Source of the DNA: Candidatus Gastranaerophilales bacterium
GTDB taxonomy: Bacteria > Cyanobacteriota > Vampirovibrionia > Gastranaerophilales > Gastranaerophilaceae
Reading direction: 5' to 3'
Assembly (NCBI GenBank): GCA_944323995.1
Contig: CALUUN010000005.1
Coordinates: 1-64,000 of the forward strand
Length of the DNA: 64,000 nt
Shown here: one piece after another, positions 7,652 to 16,055 of the stretch
How positions within the stretch are numbered: position 1 is the stretch's first letter
How the letters are laid out: each line of letters begins with the position of its first letter
Translations under genes and position numbers: made by a program
The notes under the pieces: model-generated
What the model was told of the DNA's origin: nothing
What the model saw: the letters and a program-made list of their open reading frames with translations, nothing else
The model's database searches: none

Positions 7652-9382
7652 TTAATCCCGTATTTTTGCCAGTTTGTCGGCAAGTTTTGTCTCAAGTTTG
7701 CCGTTGAGGGCTTTGTTTACTTTTTGAAGTTTCTTTGCAATAAGCTCCATATTATCCGTCCAGACAAAATTTTCTTTTACGTATTTGTCCGCTTTGTCAA
7801 ACTTTTCGTCGATTTGTATACGAATAATTTCCGCAAGCATTTCTTTTGCCGCCGGAACAACTTTATCTATATTAACATGGATTTTGCCGTCAACAATTTC
7901 ATACGCGCCTCTTTTAGCCATATAATTATTCTGCATTACGGTTCTGACGCGGTGAGCCTGACTGAGTGTCGGTTTTGACTTCAAAAAATTGTCGGCTGTT
8001 ACGGTTACAATAATCTGCTTGCGTTGTTCTTCCGTATACATTCCCAGTTCGGTCAGCAAATCCACAAACGCTAAAGATGCCATATCAGCTTTGTTTTCTT
8101 CTATAATATTTCTGTATTTGCCGAGTTTTTCGCAGCCTTTTTTAGGGCCGAGCGAATGTGCATTTTCGTGTCCTATTGTAAACCAGTGATCCGCTTCATC
8201 CAGATAATATTGATGCTGGTCTTTGTCTAAAATCGCATCAAGTCTTTTTTGCAGTTTTTTCTTGTCGCTTATAAACCTTATTTGTCTGTGATAAACATTA
8301 CGTCTGCCTCCGCCGATTTGTAAAGACGGTTTGTCGTCGTTGGGAAGGTTTTCGGCAAGAGTAATCCCGCCCCTGTAGGCTCCGACATCTCCCGCTGCCT
8401 GAACCATATCAACATCAACCATTGTTTGTTTTGTGTCTTGGTCGGGCGAAATATTCTGTTCGTATTCATCACAGTACGGCATATTTTTCGCAAGTTCAGG
8501 GAGATATTTTTTTATTGCCATCAGAGCTTCGGTGCCTTTTTTGTTTACAATTCCGACCCTGCCGCCGAGAAAATCTTTCGGTGTCGGAGTGATGTTATGT
8601 TTTTCAAGCAGAGATTTTAACTCGGGATTTTCCATAATCGTTCCGGTCATTTCGTCCTCGTAGTTTTCGCGGGTTATTGTAAACTCAAGCGGCGTGTCCT
8701 GAAGTGATGCCCATTTTTTGTCCGCAAAAGCGTCAAATGTCGGGTCTGCGGTTCTTAGGGCTTTAGCCTGTAAAATTAAATATTCGTTAAAATCTTCGTT
8801 AGTGGAAGTTTCTGCGGCTTTTTCAAGTTCGTCCGCTATTATACCGCATTCTTTGCTGAATTTGTCTACGTAATCTATTCCGACAAGATGCTTGCCGCTT
8901 CGTTCCACAACCGAACGCTGGCTGAGAATTTTTTTGACTTCGTCAATTTTATTGCTGTTAATCATTTGTATAAGAATTTTGTGGAATTCTTCTTTTGTTA
9001 AGTCTTTCGGAAAAACGCCTTTGCCCGGAAGTTCTTCTATGCCTTTGGCAAGGTTAATTTTGTTCGACATTGTATCGACTGCGTTCATGCCTTTTTGTGC
9101 GTCAAAAAGAATTTTTGTTAATTTTGCGTTTTCGTTTCCTTTTTTAATTTCTCTTTCCAAAAATGCTTTAAATTCCAAATTGTCATGGCAATCCAGCTGC
9201 ATGTTTATTTGTTCAATTATGTTTGCGGCTTTTACAAGATGAACGAGCGCTTTTTTGTCGCCTTCATCAAGTTCAAGGTATTCCGGAGCGTCCGGTGTTA
9301 AAAACTTTTTCGTTACAAGATAATCCTTGCCTGTGCGCTTTTTCAATTCTTCCGCCGATAAATTTAATTCAAACTCTCTCAT
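7652..9382 (-). CDS. Dipeptidyl-peptidase III-like zinc hydrolase (M49 family)
   Basis: This 576-residue cytoplasmic-looking protein carries a metalloprotease signature at about residue 404 (GHENAHSLGPKKG). About 20 residues later comes EENKADMASL, matching the second zinc-ligand motif (EEC/N-R/K-A-D/E) of M49 peptidases. The motif is the pentapeptide HExxH, not the hexapeptide HExxGH of classical dipeptidyl-peptidase III. I recall pentapeptide variants in a few bacterial members. The N-terminus (LDEGDKKALVHLVKAANII) also resembles the family. The likely role is removing dipeptides from short peptides. AAAGGAG precedes the ATG. It converges with folE2 with a 9-base gap. Confident on the fold, less on substrate. 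Confidence 0.68.
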   Translation of the reverse strand: MREFELNLSAEELKKRTGKDYLVTKKFLTPDAPEYLELDEGDKKALVHLVKAANIIEQINMQLDCHDNLEFKAFLEREIKKGNENAKLTKILFDAQKGMNAVDTMSNKINLAKGIEELPGKGVFPKDLTKEEFHKILIQMINSNKIDEVKKILSQRSVVERSGKHLVGIDYVDKFSKECGIIADELEKAAETSTNEDFNEYLILQAKALRTADPTFDAFADKKWASLQDTPLEFTITRENYEDEMTGTIMENPELKSLLEKHNITPTPKDFLGGRVGIVNKKGTEALMAIKKYLPELAKNMPYCDEYEQNISPDQDTKQTMVDVDMVQAAGDVGAYRGGITLAENLPNDDKPSLQIGGGRRNVYHRQIRFISDKKKLQKRLDAILDKDQHQYYLDEADHWFTIGHENAHSLGPKKGCEKLGKYRNIIEENKADMASLAFVDLLTELGMYTEEQRKQIIVTVTADNFLKSKPTLSQAHRVRTVMQNNYMAKRGAYEIVDGKIHVNIDKVVPAAKEMLAEIIRIQIDEKFDKADKYVKENFVWTDNMELIAKKLQKVNKALNGKLETKLADKLAKIRD

Positions 9383-9435
9383 ATAAATCTCCTTTTGCCG
9401 GAAATTATATCATGAATTTATTAAATTGCGCTCAT

Positions 9436-9906
9436 CTACTTGTGGTAAGTTTCGCCTTTGATTATTTTAAATGCCCTGTAAATTTGTTCAACCAAAATCA
9501 GACGTGCAAACTGATGAAGAAAAGTCATTTTTGACATGCTTAGTTTGAAATCAGCCCTTTGAGAAACGGTTTTTGCAATCCCGCAGGAAGAGCCGATTAC
9601 AAAAACAATTTCCTGCGTGCCTTCATTTGTAAGGGTTTCTATTTTTTGCGCAAACTCCTGTGAGGAAAGCAGTTTCCCTTGAATTTCAAGCGTTATTACA
9701 TAAGATAACGGCTTTATATGTGAAAGAATCTTTTCGCCTTCCGCTTCAAGAATTTTTTCCGTTAAATTTTCATCCTTTATCTCTATCGCCGAAAGTTCAA
9801 CCATTTCAACAGAAGCGTACGGAACAAGACGCTTTAAAAATTCCTCAATACCGTCTTTCAAAAATTTTTCTTTAATTTTGCCCAGAGCAATAATCTTTAT
9901 CTTCAT
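9436..9906 (-). CDS. rlmH: 23S rRNA (pseudouridine(1915)-N(3))-methyltransferase RlmH
   Basis: RlmH methylates pseudouridine 1915 in helix 69 of 23S rRNA using S-adenosylmethionine. The 156-residue length is standard. The sequence shows the SPOUT-fold hallmarks: MKIKIIALGKIKEKF at the N-terminus, FVIGSSCGI for the trefoil knot and cofactor site, and the conserved C-terminal LSMSKMTFLHQFARLILVEQ ending in an aromatic/His tail. Its ATG overlaps the mscS stop by four bases, so the two are translationally coupled, with mscS first. Confidence 0.95.
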   Translation of the reverse strand: MKIKIIALGKIKEKFLKDGIEEFLKRLVPYASVEMVELSAIEIKDENLTEKILEAEGEKILSHIKPLSYVITLEIQGKLLSSQEFAQKIETLTNEGTQEIVFVIGSSCGIAKTVSQRADFKLSMSKMTFLHQFARLILVEQIYRAFKIIKGETYHK

Positions 9907-10754
9907 TGTTTCTCAATATAAACAGATTGTGACGGGAATGCAAAGTTGATATCTTCCTGCCTGAAACGTTTTACTGTCTCAAGGATTACATCCGAGCGAA
10001 CCTGAATAAGTTCATTAAAACTGCTTGTTTTGACATAAGCATAAAGTCTTATGTCTATTGAACTTGCGGACAGTGTTTCTGTTACTACAACGGGATTTTT
10101 ATGGAGCCGGTTATCTTGGCTGCATACATCTTTTATAATTTCAATAGCCTGACGGAGTTTTTCGTCAGAAGTGTCATAAGTTACCCCGAAAACCTCGTTA
10201 ATTCTTCGTTTGTTTGCTTTTGAAATGTTTGTTATCACGGTTGCCGATATGTTATTGTTCGGTATTGAAACGATAAAATCGTCAAGTGTGCGGATTTTTG
10301 TCGAAAGCAGATTTATATCTTCGACAGTACCTTCGACATCGCCGATTTTAACGTAATCGCCGAGTTTGTATATTTTGTCCGCAATAATCGCAAGGGTTCC
10401 GAAAAAGTCCGCTATTGTCTGCTGGGCTGCAAAACCTACTGCCAAACCTGTGATTCCGAAACCTGCTATCAGGGAAGTTATTGAATAACCGTTACTCTGC
10501 AAAAAAGATGCAAGAATAAAAAACAGTATTAAAAATTTTATTATCTTGTCAAGTATCGGAATTAAATGCCCCGAAAGCATTGCAGAATCCGATTTTTGCG
10601 AGTGATCTTTGAGCTTTTTAATAAATATATCGGTTACCTTAAATAAAACAACCGCAATTATAATATTCACGACAATGCTTATAATAAGCCCGAACTTGAG
10701 AGTTCTGAATGCCGTTTCAATTTTTTCCGCTATATTAACAATTTCCGTAATCAT
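9903..10754 (-). CDS. Small-conductance mechanosensitive channel (MscS family)
   Basis: This inner-membrane channel would release solutes on hypo-osmotic shock. The 283 residues contain three hydrophobic segments: about 22-42, about 70-85 and the pore-lining helix with GFGITGLAVGFAAQQTIADFFG. The beta domain follows with the family motif LGDYVKIGDVEGTVEDINLLSTKIRT, and a cytoplasmic alpha/beta domain completes it, close to E. coli MscS in length. A good AAGGAG precedes the ATG. It shares a four-base overlap with rlmH downstream. tRNA-Gly(CCC) lies upstream on the same strand. Confidence 0.92.
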   Translation of the reverse strand: MITEIVNIAEKIETAFRTLKFGLIISIVVNIIIAVVLFKVTDIFIKKLKDHSQKSDSAMLSGHLIPILDKIIKFLILFFILASFLQSNGYSITSLIAGFGITGLAVGFAAQQTIADFFGTLAIIADKIYKLGDYVKIGDVEGTVEDINLLSTKIRTLDDFIVSIPNNNISATVITNISKANKRRINEVFGVTYDTSDEKLRQAIEIIKDVCSQDNRLHKNPVVVTETLSASSIDIRLYAYVKTSSFNELIQVRSDVILETVKRFRQEDINFAFPSQSVYIEKQ

Positions 10755-10838
10755 AAATACTCCTTATAAGATTGTCTTGGATTTGCTCCGCGCTCACGGA
10801 TTTTATGCTTATCAAAAAGACAGATAAAGCCTTTTAGA

Positions 10839-10913
10839 TGGAGCGGAAGACGGGACTCGAACCCGCGACGTCAACCTTGGGAAGATTGCATTCTACCGCT
10901 GAATTACTTCCGC
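10839..10913 (-). tRNA. tRNA-Gly (anticodon CCC)
   Basis: The acceptor GCGGAAG / CTTCCGC, D arm, TTC T-loop and anticodon stem CAATC / GGTTG enclose the loop TTCCCAA, giving anticodon CCC. The 3' CCA is encoded after discriminator T. An extended -10 (TGCTACAAT) lies about ten bases upstream on the minus strand. Confidence 0.95.
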
Positions 10914-10962
10914 ATATCTGTATTGTAGCACAAAAAGAGCTGCGCGTGCAGAAATAATTTTA

Positions 10963-11050
10963 CCTAATAAAAGAAAGCTCCTCCGCCCTCAGCTCGCAGC
11001 CCGCTCGAACTCGGGAAAAGGAGTTCTCATCTCTGTCATTCCTAATAAAA
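10963..11050. other. GC-rich segment bracketed by 10-bp direct repeats
   Basis: CCTAATAAAA occurs at 10963-10972 and again at 11041-11050. The 68 bases between are clearly richer in G+C than the surrounding DNA. GAAAGCTCC and GGAGTTCTC near its ends can pair imperfectly. It lies between the two tRNA-Gly genes and has no credible reading frame. It may be part of the tRNA transcript, a small insertion or a structured RNA. I cannot assign it. Confidence 0.4.
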
Positions 11051-11076
11051 AAGCCCCGTAGAGGGGCTTTTTTATT
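11045..11076 (-). terminator. Terminator of tRNA-Gly(UCC)
   Basis: The perfect stem AAAAGCCCC / GGGGCTTTT has a 5-base loop and T-runs on both strands. It lies directly downstream of tRNA-Gly(UCC). Confidence 0.9.
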
Positions 11077-11148
11077 AGCGGAAGACGAGATTCGAACTCG
11101 CAACAACCTGCTTGGAAGGCAGGGACTCTACCATTGAGTTACTTCCGC
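11077..11148 (-). tRNA. tRNA-Gly (anticodon UCC)
   Basis: The acceptor arm GCGGAAG / CTTCCGC is identical to the neighbouring tRNA. Anticodon stem CCTGC / GCAGG encloses loop CTTCCAA (anticodon TCC), and the T-loop carries GTTCGAA. Unlike the CCC species, the 3' CCA is not encoded, so it must be added enzymatically. Confidence 0.95.
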
Positions 11149-11157
11149 ACTACGTCT

Positions 11158-11186
11158 ATCCTATGATAAAAGCAAAAAAAATGCAA
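11158..11186 (-). promoter_or_regulatory. Promoter of tRNA-Gly(UCC)
   Basis: TTGCAT (11181-11186) and TAGGAT (11158-11163) on the minus strand are 17 bases apart. The -10 box ends about ten bases before the mature tRNA 5' end. Confidence 0.7.
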
Positions 11187-11293
11187 TAGCTTTTATTAAC
11201 TCTTTAGAATTAATTACTATTCATTATTATTGACCTTAAAAAAGTAATTCCGCGGGAGGGTGAAAAATTAGAGAAAAAACGTTATCATGTATA

Positions 11294-11384
11294 CGTAAGC
11301 TCATTATATCCAGGCACTTTTTCGGGGTTGCGACAAGATTTTTCTTAAGCGGGTTTGGTTTATTCTGGGCTTACGCTTTTTTAT
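11294..11384 (+). ncRNA. Candidate small hairpin RNA of about 90 nt
   Basis: CGTAAGC (11294-11300) pairs with GCTTACG (11369-11375). After a 9-base bulge, CCAG (11310-11313) pairs with CTGG (11365-11368), and a T-run follows at once, as in an intrinsic terminator. TATCAT at 11283-11288, with GTGAAA 17 bases further upstream, would start transcription at about the first stem base. There is no open frame of note. It does not contain the conserved SRP RNA loop or tmRNA ends. Identity unknown. Confidence 0.45.
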
Positions 11385-11397
11385 TGCTTTTTTCCGG

Positions 11398-11426
11398 TTG
11401 CAACCGCAGACCTTTTGAGGTATAAT
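11398..11426 (+). promoter_or_regulatory. Promoter of the parvulin-aminopeptidase-trmH operon
   Basis: TTGCAA (11398-11403), 17 bases, and TATAAT (11421-11426) form a strong sigma-70 type promoter, with AAAAAGGAG and an ATG 23 bases later. Confidence 0.85.
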
Positions 11427-11448
11427 CCTCTTAAAAAGGAGTTTTGTT

Positions 11449-11730
11449 ATGACAACTGAAGTAAAAGCGAGCCATATTCTGGTTAAAACAGAAGAAGAAG
11501 CTAAAAAATTGTATGATGAAATCAAAAACGGAAAATCTTTTGCGGACGCTGCAAGAGAATATTCATTGTGCCCTTCGGGTTATGCAGGCGGAGATCTGGG
11601 ATATTTCGGCCGCGGCATGATGGTCAAACCCTTTGAAGAGGCAGCTTTTGATATGGAAATAGGTGAAATTTCTAAGCCGGTTCAAACACAGTTCGGCTGG
11701 CATTTGATTCAGCTTACCGATAAAAAATAA
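11449..11730 (+). CDS. Parvulin-type peptidyl-prolyl cis-trans isomerase
   Basis: The 93-residue single-domain rotamase catalyses proline isomerisation in folding proteins. The family pattern is complete: N-terminal VKASHILVKTEEEA, then FADAAREYSLCPSGYAGGDLGYFGRGMMVKPFEEAAF and the closing VQTQFGWHLIQLTD. No signal peptide or anchor is present, so it is probably cytoplasmic, like E. coli PpiC. AAAGGAG precedes the ATG and a strong promoter lies upstream. The stop overlaps the next gene's ATG by one base (TAATG), so it is coupled to the aminopeptidase. Confidence 0.93.
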   Translation: MTTEVKASHILVKTEEEAKKLYDEIKNGKSFADAAREYSLCPSGYAGGDLGYFGRGMMVKPFEEAAFDMEIGEISKPVQTQFGWHLIQLTDKK

Positions 11731-13289
11731 TGTGCGAAGTTCTTTCTATACTCCGAAAATTTATGGCAGATGAAAAAATTGATTATCTGCTCGTTAATTC
11801 CACTAACAAATTTCTGGTGGAATATAATACGCTTGCTGAAAATTCGCGCTATCATCTGACCGGTTTTACCGGCTCAACAGGCGATGCACTGATTTCTGCC
11901 GAAGATGTTTTTTTGTTCGTTGACGGAAGATACCACATTCAGGCGGATATTGAAGTCGATCATAATTTTGTTACTGTAGTAAAACTGCAAACAGGTCAAA
12001 GTTTTATTGATGAAATGCTTAAAAAAATTCCAAAAGATGCTGTGCTCGGCTTGTTTTCGCAAAAAAATTCACAGTCGGCGGTCGAATTAATTCAAAAACA
12101 GGTGAAAATAAAACTTTTGCCATTTGACCCGCTTGATGCCGTTAAATCTTTCGCTCCGGCGCATACCGTTGCTCTTGACAGAAATTTTACCGGACTTTCA
12201 AGTGAAGAAAAAATCGCAAATATTAGTCTTAAAGAAGATGAAGCTATTTTGCTCACCAACCTTGAGGAAGTTTCTTACCTGTTCAATCTAAGAGATTTTT
12301 CAATGCCTTTTTCGGCAAAAATTAAAGCAAAAGCCGTTATTATGCAGGACAAAGCAATTTTGTTTGAAGAAGACAGGCTTGACAGATTTGAAGAATTTAT
12401 CAAAAATCTCGATAAAAAGATTTTTGTCGATAAATCTTCCGTCAACGCCTATGACTACGCACTTTTAGGTAATCGTGCGGCAGAAATGCATTCAAATCCC
12501 GTTAAGTTAATGAAATCAATTAAAACGGATGCCGAAATTGAACACTACAAAGACGCTTTCAAAAGAACTGACAATGCCCTCAAAGCGGTCAGAGAATATA
12601 TTGAAAATACCCGCAATATTTCGGAATTTGATATTGCACGCAAACTTGAAGAAGAATTTATAAAAAACGGTGCAAAGAATTTGAGTTTTAATTCTATCGT
12701 CGCTAAAGACAAAAATTCCGCTCTGGCACATTATTCAAAATCTTCACCCGATGAGATTTTAAAAGACGGAAGCCTTGTTCTGATTGATTGCGGTGCGTAT
12801 TTTGAAGGCGGGCTTGCGACTGATATTACGAGGGTTTTTGTAAAAGGAACGCCAACAGATCTGCAAAAACGGGTTTATACAACTGTTTTGAGAGCATTTT
12901 TGCATGCTTATAATACGAAAATCACGCCTGAAACTACAGGATATCAAATAGATTCCGCAGCACGCGCCTTTTTTGACGAAAACATAATTGAAGGATTTGT
13001 CTTTAATCACGGGCTCGGTCACGGTATAGGTATAAATGTTCATGAAGCACCGCCTAATCTTGGCAAAGGTGAAATCGCAAAAACAGTTTTGAAAGATAAT
13101 ATGTGCTTCACGATTGAACCGGGTTTATACAATGCGGAACATTTCGGCGTAAGGCTTGAAAATTCCTGTTATTTGAAAAACGGCAGAATAAATTCATTTG
13201 TCCGTATGCCTTATGAAGAAAAATTGATTGATTATTCTTTGTTGACAGACGTTGAAAAAGAGCAGCTTAAAGAATTCGGAGTGATTTAG
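11730..13289 (+). CDS. Xaa-Pro aminopeptidase-like M24 metallopeptidase
   Basis: This enzyme is expected to remove the N-terminal residue before proline from peptides. The 519 residues include an N-terminal creatinase-like domain and a C-terminal pita-bread domain. The latter carries the five metal ligands in LIDCGAYFEGGLATDITRVF (two Asp), FNHGLGHGIGINVHE (His), CFTIEPGLY (Glu) and GVRLENS (Glu). This length is close to eukaryote-like and long bacterial members. Its start overlaps the parvulin stop and its stop (TAG) abuts the trmH ATG, so the three form one transcription unit, possibly linked by proline handling. Confidence 0.9.
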   Translation: MCEVLSILRKFMADEKIDYLLVNSTNKFLVEYNTLAENSRYHLTGFTGSTGDALISAEDVFLFVDGRYHIQADIEVDHNFVTVVKLQTGQSFIDEMLKKIPKDAVLGLFSQKNSQSAVELIQKQVKIKLLPFDPLDAVKSFAPAHTVALDRNFTGLSSEEKIANISLKEDEAILLTNLEEVSYLFNLRDFSMPFSAKIKAKAVIMQDKAILFEEDRLDRFEEFIKNLDKKIFVDKSSVNAYDYALLGNRAAEMHSNPVKLMKSIKTDAEIEHYKDAFKRTDNALKAVREYIENTRNISEFDIARKLEEEFIKNGAKNLSFNSIVAKDKNSALAHYSKSSPDEILKDGSLVLIDCGAYFEGGLATDITRVFVKGTPTDLQKRVYTTVLRAFLHAYNTKITPETTGYQIDSAARAFFDENIIEGFVFNHGLGHGIGINVHEAPPNLGKGEIAKTVLKDNMCFTIEPGLYNAEHFGVRLENSCYLKNGRINSFVRMPYEEKLIDYSLLTDVEKEQLKEFGVI

Positions 13290-14030
13290 ATGGAAATATC
13301 AAGCGTTAATAATAATCTTGTAAAAGAAACGGTCAAACTTCAACAGAAAAAATATCGCACGGAAAAGTTTCTTCTTGAAGGCTACAAATCTATAAATGAG
13401 GCGTTTTTGTCCGGAATTGAAATTGATTATGCGTTTGTTCTTGCTAAAAAAGCGGATGAGTATAATTTTTTGGGCGATAAACTTATTTTGACTACAGAGC
13501 AGGTATTAAAGAAAATTTCAACCACCGACAGTGCACCCGATGCGGTTGCGGTCGGGTTTAAAAAAGAATTTGACAAAAATATTTTGAAATCGGCAAAAAA
13601 AGTTGTTCTTCTTGAAAATATCAAAGATACCGGTAATCTCGGAACAATTTTAAGAACTTCAGTTGCATTTGGTGCGGATGCCGTTGTTTTGTATGGCGAC
13701 AGCGTTGATTTGTATAACCCGAAAACCGTCCGTTCTTCTGTCGGGAATTTGTGGAAAATTCCGGTTTTTGAAATAAAAGATTTTAATGAATTAAAAACTG
13801 TTTTTAAAGATTATAAAAGAATTGCGACTTTACCGCGGTCTGAAAATTATTTAAAAAATTATAAGCCGGAATTTCCCTGCCTTGTCATGTTCGGTTCCGA
13901 AGCTGACGGGTTGAGTGATGAATTGATAAATTTCAGCACCGGCAGTATAAAAATTGAGATGAAAGAAACCGTAGAATCTTTGAATTTGAGTGTTTCTTGC
14001 GCTGTTGTTTTGTATAAACTGTTTTTATAG
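13290..14030 (+). CDS. TrmH/SpoU family RNA methyltransferase
   Basis: This is an S-adenosylmethionine-dependent 2'-O-ribose methyltransferase acting on tRNA or rRNA. The 246 residues hold an N-terminal substrate-binding domain and the SPOUT knot with family motifs 1-3: ENIKDTGNLGTILRTSVAFGADAVVL, LVMFGSEADGLSDE and VESLNLSVSCAVVLYKL. It resembles the RlmB/TrmH-like group, but the exact modified position cannot be read from sequence. The ATG directly follows the upstream stop. The dnaA -10 box overlaps the last bases of this gene's 3' region. Confidence 0.9.
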   Translation: MEISSVNNNLVKETVKLQQKKYRTEKFLLEGYKSINEAFLSGIEIDYAFVLAKKADEYNFLGDKLILTTEQVLKKISTTDSAPDAVAVGFKKEFDKNILKSAKKVVLLENIKDTGNLGTILRTSVAFGADAVVLYGDSVDLYNPKTVRSSVGNLWKIPVFEIKDFNELKTVFKDYKRIATLPRSENYLKNYKPEFPCLVMFGSEADGLSDELINFSTGSIKIEMKETVESLNLSVSCAVVLYKLFL

Positions 14031-14042
14031 TAAAATATTTGT

Positions 14043-15431
14043 ATGGAAGTTGCAGAAGTAAAAAAAGTCTGGGAAGATGTAAAAGTTGAGTTGAAAAACA
14101 CACTGCCGTCGCATGTTTTTGACACGTGGATTGTATCTTTGGAAGCAACAGGGTATGATAACAATATTTTTTCGCTTTTAACCGTTCATCAAATGGCAGT
14201 GGAAATCATCCGAAAAAGTCACTACGCTCAAATTAAAGAGGCGCTTGAAAAAGTTCTCGGGCATGAAACGGAATTTTCCATAAGATATGATGCGGATCTG
14301 GCTGAAAAGTACAAAAAAGAGAAACAAAAAGAAAAATCAAAACTGAGAAAAGACGATGACAGTTCAGTATCAAAAACAATGGAAAATCTTGCGCAGATGC
14401 AGTCTTTTTCCAATTTGAACTTAAAATACAGATTTGATAATTTTGTTGTAGGCGAAAACAGCAGATTTGCTCATGCAGCTGCGTTTGCAGTTGCCCAAAA
14501 TCCAGCAAAAAAATATAATCCGCTTTTTATATACGGTGCATCCGGTCTTGGTAAAACACACCTTATGCAGGCAATCGGCCATTATATAATTTTTAACAAA
14601 CCAAAATTAAAAGTTCGTTATATTAAAACCGAAGAATATGTAAATGAGCTCATAAAAAATCTTCAACATGGCGGCGAACGTAACAACCGTATGGAAAAAT
14701 TCAGGCAAAAATACAGGAATATTGACGTTTTATTGATTGACGATATTCAATTTCTGGAATCAAAAACTTATACAATGGAAGAGATTTTCCATACCTTTGA
14801 TTCGCTCCACAATAATAACAAACAGATAGTTATAACCTCAGACAGGCTGCCCAAAGATATTCCGACGCTTCCCGACAGGTTGAGAACCCGTTTTGAAATG
14901 GGGCTTGTTGTTGATATTACACCGCCGGACTTTGAAACAAGAGTTGCGATTTTGAAAAATCTTGCGGATGAAATTTCAATGAAAATTGATTTTGAAGTTT
15001 TTGAATATATTGCAAATAACTTTGTCAGCAACGTGAGAGAACTTGAGGGCGCTTTTAATAAAGTAAGCGCATACGCCGATATCGAAAAGGTCGACCTGAC
15101 GCTTGATTACGCTAAAAAAGTTCTGAATTGCGAAGCCTTGCAAAAAGCAATAACAATTGATAAAGTTGCAAAAATTACAGCAGAATATTTTAACGTAACC
15201 CTTGCTGATTTTAAAAGTTCATCACGAAATCAAAAAGTTTCAAGTGCAAGACACGTTGCGGTTTACCTTGCGCGTGAAATAACCGGCAAAAGTTTTGAAA
15301 GTATTGCGGATTATTTTAATAAAAAACATACAACAATGCTTTATTCTTATGAAAAAATAAAAGATGAACTTAAAATGAACAAAGAGCTTGACCGCTCAAT
15401 ATCCGAAATCAGAGGCAAATTAAAGGATTAA
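14043..15431 (+). CDS. dnaA: Chromosomal replication initiator protein DnaA
   Basis: DnaA binds origin DnaA boxes and melts the origin in its ATP form. The 462 residues show domain I, a short charged domain II with many lysines (about 80-105), and an AAA+ domain III. Domain III has Walker A GASGLGKTHL at about 165 and Walker B DVLLIDDIQFLE at about 230. Domain IV has the DNA-binding signature SSARHVAVYLAREIT ending in KKHTTMLYSYEKI. TAAAAT lies exactly six bases before the ATG, so a leaderless transcript is possible. The gene is only 12 bases from trmH. dnaN and an obvious origin are not adjacent, an arrangement also seen in cyanobacteria. Confidence 0.97.
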   Translation: MEVAEVKKVWEDVKVELKNTLPSHVFDTWIVSLEATGYDNNIFSLLTVHQMAVEIIRKSHYAQIKEALEKVLGHETEFSIRYDADLAEKYKKEKQKEKSKLRKDDDSSVSKTMENLAQMQSFSNLNLKYRFDNFVVGENSRFAHAAAFAVAQNPAKKYNPLFIYGASGLGKTHLMQAIGHYIIFNKPKLKVRYIKTEEYVNELIKNLQHGGERNNRMEKFRQKYRNIDVLLIDDIQFLESKTYTMEEIFHTFDSLHNNNKQIVITSDRLPKDIPTLPDRLRTRFEMGLVVDITPPDFETRVAILKNLADEISMKIDFEVFEYIANNFVSNVRELEGAFNKVSAYADIEKVDLTLDYAKKVLNCEALQKAITIDKVAKITAEYFNVTLADFKSSSRNQKVSSARHVAVYLAREITGKSFESIADYFNKKHTTMLYSYEKIKDELKMNKELDRSISEIRGKLKD

Positions 15432-15434
15432 AAC

Positions 15435-16055
15435 ATGTACGATTATATAAAAGGAATTTTGTCCAATAAAACAAAAAACGGAAAAGGATTTTCAGCAACC
15501 GTTGAAACAGGCGGCGGTGTCGGGTATTTGACGGAAATTACCGCGCGCGATTATTCCGAACTCGGTGCCGTTGATGAGAAAATAAAACTCTATACGGTTT
15601 TAATCCACAGAGAAGATAAAATGAGTTTGTGCGGATTTATAAGACGCGAAGATAGAGATATTTTCAATATTCTCACATCCGTTTCAGGTGTCGGAAGCAA
15701 AATGGCTCTGACGCTTCTGGATGAATTTCCGTCGTCCGAGCTGATAGGTTTTGTTATAGACGGCAACTATAAAGAACTCACAAGAGCAAAAGGTGTCGGG
15801 CCTAAACTTGCGCAAAAAATTATTCTTGAATTGAAAGATAAATTGATGAGTTATAAAGAAACCGAACCCATTCAAATTCAGACGGCAAAAGTTCAGGATT
15901 CACAGGCAATTGAAGACGCACAGACTGTTCTTATATCACTGGGTTATGAAAAAGCGGAAATAAAATCCGCAATGTCAAAGGCTTCTTCACTAATCAGCGA
16001 AAATGCTTCAGCCGAAGAAATTTTAAAAGAAACTTTGAAAATTTTGTCTTTATAA
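15435..16055 (+). CDS. ruvA: Holliday junction DNA helicase subunit RuvA
   Basis: RuvA binds four-way junctions and recruits RuvB for branch migration. The 206-residue protein has the N-terminal OB domain (MYDYIKGILSNKT... LIHREDKMSLCGF). Two helix-hairpin-helix motifs follow (TSVSGVGSKMALTLL and TRAKGVGPKLAQKIILEL), then a flexible linker and domain III, which contacts RuvB. The start lies three bases after dnaA, so the two are probably cotranscribed. Its 3' end overlaps the convergent prepilin peptidase gene by six bases. ruvB and ruvC are not in the window. Confidence 0.95.
   Translation: MYDYIKGILSNKTKNGKGFSATVETGGGVGYLTEITARDYSELGAVDEKIKLYTVLIHREDKMSLCGFIRREDRDIFNILTSVSGVGSKMALTLLDEFPSSELIGFVIDGNYKELTRAKGVGPKLAQKIILELKDKLMSYKETEPIQIQTAKVQDSQAIEDAQTVLISLGYEKAEIKSAMSKASSLISENASAEEILKETLKILSL

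Noticed and set aside
11294-11384. Signal recognition particle RNA or 6S RNA
   Set aside because: The conserved SRP loop bases are absent and the element is too short for 6S RNA.
14031-14042. Chromosomal origin beside dnaA
   Set aside because: There are only 12 bases between trmH and dnaA, and I saw no DnaA-box cluster there.
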